This document shows positions 1 through 6,559 of a stretch of 9,337 bases of DNA, one piece after another. Position numbers and translations under genes: made by a program. Source of the DNA: Pseudomonadota bacterium (GTDB taxonomy: Bacteria; Myxococcota; UBA9042; PHBI01); assembly GCA_005788935.1 (NCBI GenBank), contig SYAK01000413.1, forward strand, positions 1-9,337, read 5' to 3'. The notes under the pieces were generated by a model. The model was not told the origin of the DNA, made no database searches, and saw nothing but the letters and a program-made list of their open reading frames with translations. The first letter of the stretch is position 1; each line of letters starts with the position of its first letter.

Positions 1-515
1 CATGTCTCGAGAGCGGCCGGGACGCCTGGACCTGCGACCAGGTCGTCGCCGAGTGCCGGCGCGTCGTGTCGTGCGAGGACAGCTTCCGCCAGTGCGTCGA
101 GGCGGGTCACGACCCGCAGGCCTGCGACCAGCGCCGCCAGTACTGCCTCGGCAGCGCCGGGACGCAGCCCCCGACCTCGGGCGACCTCTGCGAGGACAAG
201 CGGCGCGCATGCCTCGCGAGCGGCCTCGACACGTGGACCTGCGAGCAGGTCGTCGCGGAGTGCCGCCGTGCAGTGGCCTGTGACGACGCCTTCCGTCAGT
301 GCGTGGCGGCTGGCAACGACCCGCAGGCCTGCGAGCTGCGCCACCAGCAGTGCGTGCAGCCGACGCCGCCGCAGCCGCCTGTCGAGCCGGCGCGGGACGC
401 CTGTGAGGCGGGCCTCGATGCCTGCCTCGCCTATGCGACGACGACCGAGCAGAAGGAGGCCTGTTACGCAGGCTTCACCGCCTGCCGGATGGCCTTGGAA
501 GCCGACGCGCGCTGA
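1..515 (+). CDS. Cysteine-rich repeat protein with twin CX6C modules (5' end missing)
   Basis: The reading frame is open from the window edge (first full codon at base 3) to TGA at 513-515, giving 170 visible residues; the start and any signal peptide lie upstream. Nineteen cysteines fall in a strict pattern, CX6C-X9-CX6C, repeated as modules. Counting the codon at base 3 as residue 1, these are a partial module ending at C18, then C24-C48, C63-C87, C93-C117, and a divergent last one at C134-C161 with a 12-residue middle. Residues 118-132 form a Pro-rich linker and the protein ends in an ordinary hydrophilic tail. Cysteines seven apart on two short helices would suit disulfide-pinned helical hairpins, so I infer an exported, disulfide-rich protein. 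I do not recognise the family and no function can be assigned. A perfect stem-loop follows the stop. Confidence is high that it is a gene and low on its role. Confidence 0.85.
   Translation, partial: CLESGRDAWTCDQVVAECRRVVSCEDSFRQCVEAGHDPQACDQRRQYCLGSAGTQPPTSGDLCEDKRRACLASGLDTWTCEQVVAECRRAVACDDAFRQCVAAGNDPQACELRHQQCVQPTPPQPPVEPARDACEAGLDACLAYATTTEQKEACYAGFTACRMALEADAR
3..353 (+). repeat. In-frame tandem repeat, 207-bp period
   Basis: The segment 3-146 recurs at 210-353, an offset of 207 bp or 69 codons. Over the 48 aligned residues, 34 are identical and all seven cysteines match; most differences are conservative (D/E, S/A). The upstream copy may itself be one of several, since the window begins inside the array. 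This looks like duplication of a two-module unit within the gene. Confidence 0.8.
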
Positions 516-524
516 CGCTGAGAC

Positions 525-573
525 CTCGCACGGTGCCGACCTTGCCTCATGAACGAGGTCGGCACCGTGCGAG
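525..573. terminator. Perfect 18-bp stem-loop between convergent genes
   Basis: Bases 525-542 and 556-573 are exact reverse complements (18 bp, arm begins CTCGCACGG), extended by a G-T and a G-C pair to leave a loop of about 9 nt. It starts 9 nt after the stop of the Cys-rich gene and lies between that gene and the convergent oxidoreductase gene. No T-run follows on either strand, so it is an atypical intrinsic terminator or a transcript-end stabiliser. The position favours a bidirectional role. Confidence 0.65.
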
Positions 574-626
574 TTGCGTTCTCAACCAGCCGATGCGGTT
601 CCTGAGGGGCGAGACCCGGTCGTCCC

Positions 627-672
627 TGCCGTCCTGCGGCCGGGGCCCCGGCCTGCAAGCACCAGGACGGCA
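627..672 (-). terminator. Nested hairpin just after the oxidoreductase stop codon
   Basis: An outer 10-bp perfect stem (627-636 with 663-672, arm TGCCGTCCTG) encloses the 16-bp perfect palindrome GGCCGGGGCCCCGGCC at 638-653. On the minus strand it begins 6 nt past the TGA of the oxidoreductase gene. It lacks a U-tract. The placement suggests transcript termination or 3'-end protection for that gene. Confidence 0.45.
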
Positions 673-678
673 AGACGC

Positions 679-2964
679 TCACCCGGCCGGGCTAATGGCG
701 ACGTCGACGTTGTAGTCCGGGATCCCGGACCGCTTCGCGCGCCGGCGCGGGTCAAGCAGCACGTTGCCCTCGGGCCAGTGGACCTGCACCGAGCCCGGGG
801 TCGCGTCGATGACGCGGACGACAGCCTCAAGGGCCCCGAAGTCGCTGCGCAGGAGCACGCGGGCGCCGTCCGTCAGCCCGCGCTCGACCGCGTCGGGGCG
901 CGACACGAAGACCGTCTCGCGGCCGCCGCCAGTCAAGGCGTCACGCGGCTCGTGAATCATCGAGTTGAACTGCTTGCCGCGTCGCGTCGTGAGCCGCAGC
1001 CGCCCGTCCGCTCGGCGTCCGTCGGGGATGGGCACCGCTTCGAAATGGGCTCGGCCGTCGGGGGTCTCGCAGCGTCCGTCGACGCAGAGGTGCACCCCGC
1101 CGACCTGGAACTGGTCCCCCTGCCGGTTGAGCGCCTCGATGCCGCGGTAGGACGGCACGACGCGGCTAATCTCGGCGCGCACTTCGGCCATGGACGGCGC
1201 CTGACCTCCCCATCCGAGCTGCGGCCGCACCCGCGCCGCGACGGCGTGCAGCACGACCCCCTCCGGACGGGCCTCGGCCACGCGCGGACCGCGCACCTCG
1301 GGGCTGAAAATGACCCGCCGCTCCGTGGACGTGGCCGTGACGCCGCCTGGGATCTCGTAGCGCGTGGTGGCTGGCAGGATCAGCACCGTGTCGGCTGGCT
1401 CGACGAGCATCTGGCGGCTGAGCACGATGTCGTGATGGACGCGGAACGGGACCATGGCGAGGGCGGCGGCGGCGGCATCAGGATCTGGCAAGACATCCAG
1501 GAAATTGCCACCTACACTCCACAAGACGTCCAGACCACCGCGCGACGCCGCATCGAGCGCCTCCGGAGCGGTCATGCCAGCGCGACCTGGCACATCGAAG
1601 CCCCACATCGTCGAGAGCGATCTGGCACTCTCGGGCGTCACCGGGACGCCACCGGGCAACGCCGTCGCGTACGCCCCCATCTCGGCTCCGCCCTGCACGC
1701 CGGAGTGGCCGCGGATGGGCATGAGCCCGCACCCATCGCGCCCGAGAAACCCGCGCATCAACGCGAGGTTGATGATCTGGCGAACCGCGTCCTCGCCGAA
1801 GACGTGCTGGGTGATGCCCATCGACCACACGAAGACCGCGCGCTGCGCCGCGCCGACCATCCGACCAAAGCGCTCCATCTCGGCCCGCGAGGCGCCCGAC
1901 GAACGTTCGAGTTCCTCCCAGCCAGCCGCCTCGAGAGCTTTCTCGAGTTCCCGGAAACCGACCGTCCGTGTCGTCACGAAGTCCGCGTCGACCTGCTTCT
2001 CTGCGATGACGGTCTTCATCGCGCCCGCGAGGAAGGCGATGTCCCCGCCCACCCCGACGCCGAAGAAATCCGTCGCGAGCTTCGTGCCGAAGACCGCGCT
2101 CTCGACGACCGAGGGGATCCAATAGCGCGTCATGCCCGGCTCTGGCCACGGGTTCACGAGCGCCACCTTCGTGCCTGCCTTCCGTGCCAGATACAGATAC
2201 TTCGTTGCCACCGGCTGATTGTTTGCGACATTCGACCCGAAGAAGACCACCAGGTCGGTGCCGATCCAATCCTTGTACGAGCACGTCGAGGCCGCGACGC
2301 CAAGCGCCGCCTTCAGCGCGACCGAGCTTGGCGCGTGACAGATGCGCGCGGCGTTGTCCACGTGGGGAGAGCCAAGCGCGCGAATGGACTTCTGCGCCAG
2401 ATAATATGTCTCGTTGGGGATGCCGCGAGCGGTCAGATAGAACGCCATGCGGTCGGGATCCGTGCGTCCGATGCGGGCGGCCATGATCTCGAGGGCCTGT
2501 TCCCAGGCGATTGGACGAAAGCCCGGCTCGCCGCGTTTGCGTATCATCGGGGCGGGGATCCGCCCGAGCACGTGCAGCTGCGGCGGTGTGCGGGGCCGCG
2601 GTGGCGTGGCGCGCTCGGAGGCGCCGACCGTTGGCACGGCCCCTTCGGGCAGCCCGTGCGAGAGGTCTGCGAGCAACGATGGCGGGAAGGCGGGCTGCGT
2701 GTTGAGCCGCAGCAGCCGCAGTCGGATGTTGCAGAGGTGCAGACCGCTCTGGGTCCAGTCCCGCAGCCCCGTCGTCCCGAGCGCGCAGCCGTCGCAGACG
2801 CCCTCCCGGAGGATGCGCAGCGCGTAGCCACGGCGCCCCTTGTTTTCGCGGAACGCGCGCCACAGCTCCTTGAAGTTGTTGGGACGCTCCAGTCCGACCC
2901 CGAAGGGGCGCAGGCTCGCCCAGAGCGCGGGACGCCAGAGTCGTGCGGGTTTGCGCAGGTTCAT
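679..2964 (-). CDS. Molybdopterin oxidoreductase, FdhF/YdeP type (formate dehydrogenase-like)
   Basis: The product has 761 residues and resembles the alpha subunit of formate dehydrogenases and YdeP-type enzymes, which use bis-MGD molybdenum or tungsten. Visible features are: a CxxC pair at C57/C60 with C78 after it (the reduced Fe-S pattern seen in YdeP-like proteins rather than the classical four-cysteine motif); ARICHAPSS with C209-H210, which aligns with Sec140-His141 of E. coli FdhF; and PIRGHSGVQGG with R418, which aligns with FdhF Arg333. A C-terminal molybdopterin dinucleotide-binding beta domain spans about 650-758. The metal ligand is therefore Cys rather than Sec. No Tat signal or membrane segment is visible, so a cytoplasmic location is likely. 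The ATG is the first possible start: an in-frame TAA lies four codons upstream, although no good Shine-Dalgarno is seen. No electron-transfer partner or fdhD is nearby. The family is certain; the formate substrate is only inferred. Confidence 0.9.
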   Translation of the reverse strand: MNLRKPARLWRPALWASLRPFGVGLERPNNFKELWRAFRENKGRRGYALRILREGVCDGCALGTTGLRDWTQSGLHLCNIRLRLLRLNTQPAFPPSLLADLSHGLPEGAVPTVGASERATPPRPRTPPQLHVLGRIPAPMIRKRGEPGFRPIAWEQALEIMAARIGRTDPDRMAFYLTARGIPNETYYLAQKSIRALGSPHVDNAARICHAPSSVALKAALGVAASTCSYKDWIGTDLVVFFGSNVANNQPVATKYLYLARKAGTKVALVNPWPEPGMTRYWIPSVVESAVFGTKLATDFFGVGVGGDIAFLAGAMKTVIAEKQVDADFVTTRTVGFRELEKALEAAGWEELERSSGASRAEMERFGRMVGAAQRAVFVWSMGITQHVFGEDAVRQIINLALMRGFLGRDGCGLMPIRGHSGVQGGAEMGAYATALPGGVPVTPESARSLSTMWGFDVPGRAGMTAPEALDAASRGGLDVLWSVGGNFLDVLPDPDAAAAALAMVPFRVHHDIVLSRQMLVEPADTVLILPATTRYEIPGGVTATSTERRVIFSPEVRGPRVAEARPEGVVLHAVAARVRPQLGWGGQAPSMAEVRAEISRVVPSYRGIEALNRQGDQFQVGGVHLCVDGRCETPDGRAHFEAVPIPDGRRADGRLRLTTRRGKQFNSMIHEPRDALTGGGRETVFVSRPDAVERGLTDGARVLLRSDFGALEAVVRVIDATPGSVQVHWPEGNVLLDPRRRAKRSGIPDYNVDVAISPAG

Positions 2965-3070
2965 GCGGCATGCTTAGCCGTCGCCGAACCCGGGCGCAAG
3001 GGATGGTGACGTGCGCCTCGCCTGTCCTGACCGGAGAAACCGGACCAGGGAAACGAGTCGCCTGCCAGAT

Positions 3071-3110
3071 TGGCACATTCAACCGTATTGCCACGTCGAA
3101 CCATGTGCCA
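3071..3110. promoter_or_regulatory. Inverted repeat TGGCACAT-N24-ATGTGCCA upstream of the oxidoreductase gene
   Basis: Perfect 8-bp arms at 3071-3078 and 3103-3110 frame a comparatively AT-rich 24 bp, about 107-146 bp upstream of the oxidoreductase start. On the minus strand the interior holds TGGCAATACGGTTGA. This resembles a sigma-54 -24/-12 element except that the -12 GC is GA. It may be an operator or promoter for the minus-strand gene; the evidence is only pattern and position. Confidence 0.3.
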
Positions 3111-3120
3111 GAGCGCCAGG

Positions 3121-3147
3121 CCCCCCCCCGAACAGGGTAACCCGTTC
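3121..3147 (-). terminator. Hairpin followed by a G9 (minus-strand) homopolymer tract
   Basis: Bases 3130-3147 form a short stem, GAAC with GTTC plus GGG with CCC, with one bulged A and a TAA loop. It abuts nine C's at 3121-3129. It lies about 46 nt past the lipoprotein stop on the minus strand. It may be a weak terminator, but a G-tract instead of a U-tract makes this doubtful. Confidence 0.25.
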
Positions 3148-3192
3148 CAGCGTTGGGGTCTCTCGCTGCCGACTGCGTGGGCACCCGCACTG

Positions 3193-5133
3193 TCACTCCG
3201 GACCGTCAAGCTCCCCGAGAATCTGCCAAATCGCGTCCTCGACCACCTGCTGACGCATCCGCTGAGGTCCCTGGACTGTCGCACGATGCCGCTCCTGCGC
3301 GACGATGAACCCGCTGATCGCCTGAGAGAGCGTGGCGCCGGCGGGAAGCAGCCCAAGCTCGATTTCGAGACGCCCGGGACGTTTCGACATCGTATGCACG
3401 ACGGTCCCGAACGGCCGCAGGGCCCCGAGCAGCATCTCCCCTTCCGCGGCGTGAAGCGTCTTTCGCAGCGCATCGGCCTCGGCCATAAGCTTCGCGAGCT
3501 CCTTCTGTTTCGCCTTCCGCTCGGGGCTGTCCTGCGGCGTGGTCGCCCGCACGTCCTCGAAGGCCCTCGGTCGGCCGCCACGCTCGAACGCCATCGGCAG
3601 CGCGAGCTCGAAGAAGCCCGCCGCCGACAATCCGGAAGCTTCGCAGACCTGCCGAACCTTCGGTGTCGCATGCGTCGCCTGGCCAGCCGAGATGCGGGCC
3701 TTCGGGAAGGTCGACACGATGAGCGCCCCACCCTCGACCCGCGCCGTCAGCTGTGGCGCCTCCCGCCTGTCCCCCGTCGGGATCGTCAACGTCCGCGTGC
3801 CCTTCGACCACTTCACGCCGGGCGCCCCCTCGGCCTTCGCCTTCTTCGCGATCGCCTCCATGGTCGCCTCCACCGCCTTCACATCCGAGACACCCGCCAC
3901 GACCGTCAGCCCGAGCACCTCCTCTGGGTCCTCGGCTCCGAAGAGCGCCGTGAGATCGCCCGAGATCGTCAGCCCGATGTCGCCCGTCATCGCGGGCAGA
4001 AGCCCATTGGCGAAGTCGACGCCGAGCACCTTCGCGAGCGCGGCGATGTCCGCCCCTGGCGCGTCGCCGCCATCATGGCCGAGCAGGCGCGCGAGAGCGT
4101 CTGCGGCCGCCTTGAGGTCGAGCTTCATCCCGACCCGCGCGAGGGCGGCCGGCTCGATGACCTGCATCGCGAGCAGCGGGCCCTCGGCCGCGCCGAACAG
4201 CCCAGGCAGCGTCGCCCCGTCTCCGAACGCTGGGCGCATCCGAAGGACGAAGCCATCCGGGGCCGCATCCAGGCCGAGCGCCAGCCCATCGAAGCCCTTC
4301 AGCGCGCCGAGCGCGAGCCCCGCCTCAACGTCGCCCTCCTCGGCATCCTCCGCAAGCAGCTTCTCGGGCCGGATGTACACCCCCGCGTCGTCGGCCGTGA
4401 GCCCATCCACTGCCGTCCCGAAGTCCGCGGTCGCAGCGAGGCTCGCCTTCGGATCCGCTGCACGCAGAGCACGCGCGACGTCGGTCGTGGTGCGCTCGGA
4501 CGAGCCGGACTCGACGACGATGAAGAGCACGCCGTCGCGCACGAGCAGCGCGAACGCGTGGCGCTCGGGATACACGAGCAACGTGCTGCCGATGGCCTCC
4601 CTCACGAGCGCCTGTCCGGCCTTGGTGGCCATCGCCTCGGCGCGCTCGAGGACTGGCGCGGGGTCGGTCACCGCGACGAAGAAGACCAGCGTGCCACTCG
4701 CCGTGTCAGGCGCGAAGACGCCCGACGGGCTCGTTGGGTCGATGCCGAACTTCGAGAGCCCCGCCACGTCGAGGAGGTCGAGGCCCTCCGTGAAATCTGC
4801 GATATCGGTCCGCGGCTCGTCGAAGGTCTCGGGATGCTTCGCCAGAAGCGACGGCAGCTCGAAGGCGTCGGAGAGCGCTGACGGCCGAACCGTGACAAGC
4901 CACGGCGCATCCGCTGGGACGACACCGAGCGCCCGCGTCGCGAAGGCTGGCGGCAATCGCGAGAGCGCGTCCTGCGAGAGGCCCTGTGGAATCTGCACCT
5001 CGGGCGCCTTTTCGGTCACCGGGTCGTTGGGCCGCACGGGGGCCGCCTCGCGAGCGCATCCGAGCGGAAGCATGAAGGCCACGGAGGCGGCGCCGATGGC
5101 GCGAAGAAGGTGGGAGTGGTGCAGCAACTTCAT
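3193..5133 (-). CDS. Predicted outer-surface lipoprotein, DUF3352-like, function unknown
   Basis: The product has 646 residues. Residues 1-25 form a signal peptide (basic and His-rich start, hydrophobic core from L9 to L24) ending in LPLGC, so C26 is the probable lipidation site; Pro at -3 makes this lipobox non-standard. A short Pro/Glu-rich tether follows. The body alternates hydrophobic strands with phrases such as VVPADAPWLVTVRP (about 71-84) and KFGIDPTSPSGVF (about 128-140). These recall the DUF3352-type proteins common in myxobacteria and cyanobacteria. Residues about 532-567 are highly charged and helical, probably coiled coil. No catalytic motif was seen. I chose ATG 5133 over the TTG three codons upstream because AGAGGA sits 9 nt before the ATG and touches the TTG. 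Lipoprotein status is likely; the family assignment is tentative. Confidence 0.85.
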   Translation of the reverse strand: MKLLHHSHLLRAIGAASVAFMLPLGCAREAAPVRPNDPVTEKAPEVQIPQGLSQDALSRLPPAFATRALGVVPADAPWLVTVRPSALSDAFELPSLLAKHPETFDEPRTDIADFTEGLDLLDVAGLSKFGIDPTSPSGVFAPDTASGTLVFFVAVTDPAPVLERAEAMATKAGQALVREAIGSTLLVYPERHAFALLVRDGVLFIVVESGSSERTTTDVARALRAADPKASLAATADFGTAVDGLTADDAGVYIRPEKLLAEDAEEGDVEAGLALGALKGFDGLALGLDAAPDGFVLRMRPAFGDGATLPGLFGAAEGPLLAMQVIEPAALARVGMKLDLKAAADALARLLGHDGGDAPGADIAALAKVLGVDFANGLLPAMTGDIGLTISGDLTALFGAEDPEEVLGLTVVAGVSDVKAVEATMEAIAKKAKAEGAPGVKWSKGTRTLTIPTGDRREAPQLTARVEGGALIVSTFPKARISAGQATHATPKVRQVCEASGLSAAGFFELALPMAFERGGRPRAFEDVRATTPQDSPERKAKQKELAKLMAEADALRKTLHAAEGEMLLGALRPFGTVVHTMSKRPGRLEIELGLLPAGATLSQAISGFIVAQERHRATVQGPQRMRQQVVEDAIWQILGELDGPE

Positions 5134-5142
5134 GGCCGTCAA

Positions 5143-5148
5143 TCCTCT
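5143..5148 (-). promoter_or_regulatory. Ribosome binding site deciding the lipoprotein start
   Basis: The minus strand reads AGAGGA, then 9 nt, then ATG at 5133. The in-frame TTG at 5142 directly abuts the AGAGGA and so could not use it. This supports the ATG as the start codon. Confidence 0.65.
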
Positions 5149-5296
5149 GGGCAGCTCGCGCGTTCACGGCGCCCTCTCATGCGACGAGCCCCGAAACCGA
5201 AGCGGTGGAGCGCGCATGCCCGCCACCGAGCCTGACAGAGACCCCCGATCACCGCAACCCGCCGGTCGCCCGCACCAACGGTCCTGCGGGGTCCAT

Positions 5297-5326
5297 TCAT
5301 TGCGCGTCATTGCACGTCATTGCGCG
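5297..5326. repeat. Three tandem copies of a 10-bp repeat (TCATTGCRCG)
   Basis: TCATTGCGCG, TCATTGCACG and TCATTGCGCG run head to tail with one mismatch. Looser CGTTGCG echoes follow at about 5342-5360. The array is 164 bp upstream of the lipoprotein start and 100 bp past the sulfurtransferase stop, both on the minus strand. A 10-bp period puts the copies on one face of the helix, so a protein-binding array is possible; it may equally be chance slippage. Confidence 0.55.
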
Positions 5327-5396
5327 GTTCGTCGCCGACTTCGTTGCGCAGGACGTTGCGGGGGACGTGTCCGAAGATATGAACTTGCCTCCGCCA

Positions 5397-5420
5397 CCGG
5401 TCGTCAGGATGACCGACCGG
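5397..5420 (-). terminator. Terminator-like hairpin after the sulfurtransferase gene
   Basis: CCGGTCGTCA and TGACCGACCGG pair as a 10-bp stem with a single bulged C and a loop of about three bases. On the minus strand it starts 6 nt past the TGA at 5427-5429. No T-run follows. Position and stability make it a candidate terminator. Confidence 0.45.
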
Positions 5421-5426
5421 ACGCGC

Positions 5427-6278
5427 TCATGGAGCACCGCCCGAGCGGACCTCCCTGTCGACGCCGCGCGCCCACTCGCTGTAGCTGCCCGGATAGAGGC
5501 ACCCTGATCCGAACGGCACGAGCCCGCACAGGTCGAGGGCGAACAGCAGATGGCAGGCCGTGACGCCCGAGCCGCAGCTCGCGATGACCAGACGTCCCGC
5601 ATCGACGCCGGCGGCCTCGAAACGCGCGCGAAGGCGTTCAGCTGAGAGGAACCGGCCGCCCTCGAGCAAGCTCGCGACCGGCACGTTGACAGCGCCCGGG
5701 ATGTGGCCCGGACGGGGGTCGACGGGCTCGACTTCACCCCGATAGCGCTCGGGTGCCCGCGCATCGAGCAGCGTCGCAGCGAGCCCCTCGAGCAGGCTCA
5801 CGAGGTCCTCGCGCGCGACCTGGTGCCCGTGCACGAATGAGATCTGGCGCAGCGGGGCTGGCTCGACGGAAGGCAACTCGATCGAGAGCGGAAGGCCCGC
5901 GGACAGCCACGCCGCCAGCCCCCCGTCGAGCAACGACACCCGCTCGTGACCAGCTGCCCGCAGGAGCCACCAGAGCCGCGCCGCGATTGTCCCGCCAGCG
6001 TCATCACACGCGACAACGTGGGTTTCCGGACCGACGCCGAGGCGTGCGAGGAGCCGCGCGAAGGCAGCGGGCTCCGGCAGCGGGTGGCGTCCGGCGCGGC
6101 CATCATCCGGAGCCGAGAGCTCCGCGTCGAGGTCGACGAACGCCGCGCCCGGAATGTGCCCCGCCTGCCACGCCTCGCGGCCGGCCCCGGGGGCGCCGAG
6201 CACCCAGCGCACGTCGCAGATCCGCAGGTCGGGGTCGTGGAGGTGGGCTGCGAGCCATTCGGTCGTCACGAGCGTCAT
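5427..6278 (-). CDS. sseA: Two-domain rhodanese sulfurtransferase, 3-mercaptopyruvate type
   Basis: The product has 283 residues, the usual length for tandem-rhodanese enzymes that move sulfane sulfur from 3-mercaptopyruvate or thiosulfate to an acceptor such as cyanide or a thiol. The N-terminal domain (about 1-130) has the typical CDVRW, GHIPGA and DDAGGTIAARLWW segments and no active cysteine in its loop. The C-terminal domain (about 155-280) has LLDAR, GHIPGAVNVP and the active loop CGSGVTA with catalytic C235. The CG-S-GVT form matches 3-mercaptopyruvate sulfurtransferases (SseA/MST) rather than thiosulfate-type rhodaneses. No signal peptide is seen, so it is probably cytoplasmic. ATG 6278 gives the family-typical MTLVTTEWLAAHL start; a TTG at 6314 would add 12 residues and has GGGGA 7 nt before it, so it remains possible. 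It is divergent from the downstream epimerase fusion. The enzyme class is secure; substrate preference is inferred from the loop. Confidence 0.92.
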   Translation of the reverse strand: MTLVTTEWLAAHLHDPDLRICDVRWVLGAPGAGREAWQAGHIPGAAFVDLDAELSAPDDGRAGRHPLPEPAAFARLLARLGVGPETHVVACDDAGGTIAARLWWLLRAAGHERVSLLDGGLAAWLSAGLPLSIELPSVEPAPLRQISFVHGHQVAREDLVSLLEGLAATLLDARAPERYRGEVEPVDPRPGHIPGAVNVPVASLLEGGRFLSAERLRARFEAAGVDAGRLVIASCGSGVTACHLLFALDLCGLVPFGSGCLYPGSYSEWARGVDREVRSGGAP

Positions 6279-6434
6279 GCGTGACGGTATGACCCGCTCC
6301 AGCGCCCCACGCAAGGAAGCGTCCCCGTCGGCCGACGGCCCGTCGTGGGACCGAGCGCGTGTCCGGAACGACGCTGGGACTCAATGCGCGCGCGCCGCCC
6401 TGACTGACACCACCCCCTCCCGCTGCAATAGATT

Positions 6435-6482
6435 GTTTCATATTTGAAACATCACGTTTCAGGCGTGAACCAGATCGTTTCA
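6435..6482. promoter_or_regulatory. 21-bp-phased GTTTCA-N4-TGAAAC operator array
   Basis: In a local AT-rich island of the divergent region, GTTTCA starts at 6435, 6456 and 6477, spaced exactly 21 bp. The first copy is the perfect inverted repeat GTTTCATATTTGAAAC. The second has TGAACC as its right arm (one mismatch), and the third has only its left arm. Further half-sites occur at 6527-6532 (TGAAAC) and inside the next gene at 6627-6632 (GTTTCA). The array is 78-125 bp before the epimerase-fusion start and 157-204 bp before the sulfurtransferase start. Two-turn phasing of a dyad suggests cooperative binding by a dimeric repressor or activator. No regulator gene lies in the window. Confidence 0.6.
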
Positions 6483-6499
6483 GCCGCCTAGTGGGCGGC
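6483..6499. repeat. Small GC hairpin beside the operator array
   Basis: GCCGCC at 6483-6488 pairs with GGCGGC at 6494-6499 around the loop TAGTG. It begins directly after the third GTTTCA. It may be part of the leader of the rightward transcript or a chance palindrome. Confidence 0.3.
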
Positions 6500-6559
6500 G
6501 TGGAACCCCGACTCGCTGCCTCACCTTGAAACCGTGCAAATCGTGCATACCGGGTCCAG

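Noticed and set aside
574..3009. Plus-strand 811-codon open frame across the whole oxidoreductase gene
   Set aside because: It is antisense to a gene with clear family motifs, is rich in Arg, His, Pro and Gly without any domain, and is explained by GC-rich third positions.
1478..3196. Minus-strand 572-codon frame overlapping the oxidoreductase
   Set aside because: It is a shifted frame of the same strand with Arg-rich low-complexity translation and no recognisable domain.
3070..5563. Two long plus-strand open frames opposite the lipoprotein gene
   Set aside because: They translate to Arg- or Ser/Ala/Pro-rich sequence with no motif, while the minus-strand product has a signal peptide, a Shine-Dalgarno and protein-like composition.
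679..6278. A single operon linking the sulfurtransferase, lipoprotein and formate-dehydrogenase-like enzyme
   Set aside because: The gaps of 293 and 228 bp contain hairpins and repeats, and SseA-type enzymes are not the known sulfur donor for FDH maturation (that role uses FdhD), so co-function is unsupported.
6435..6482. CRISPR-like array
   Set aside because: Repeats are only 6-16 bp with 21-bp periodicity and there are just three of them, which fits an operator rather than repeats and spacers.
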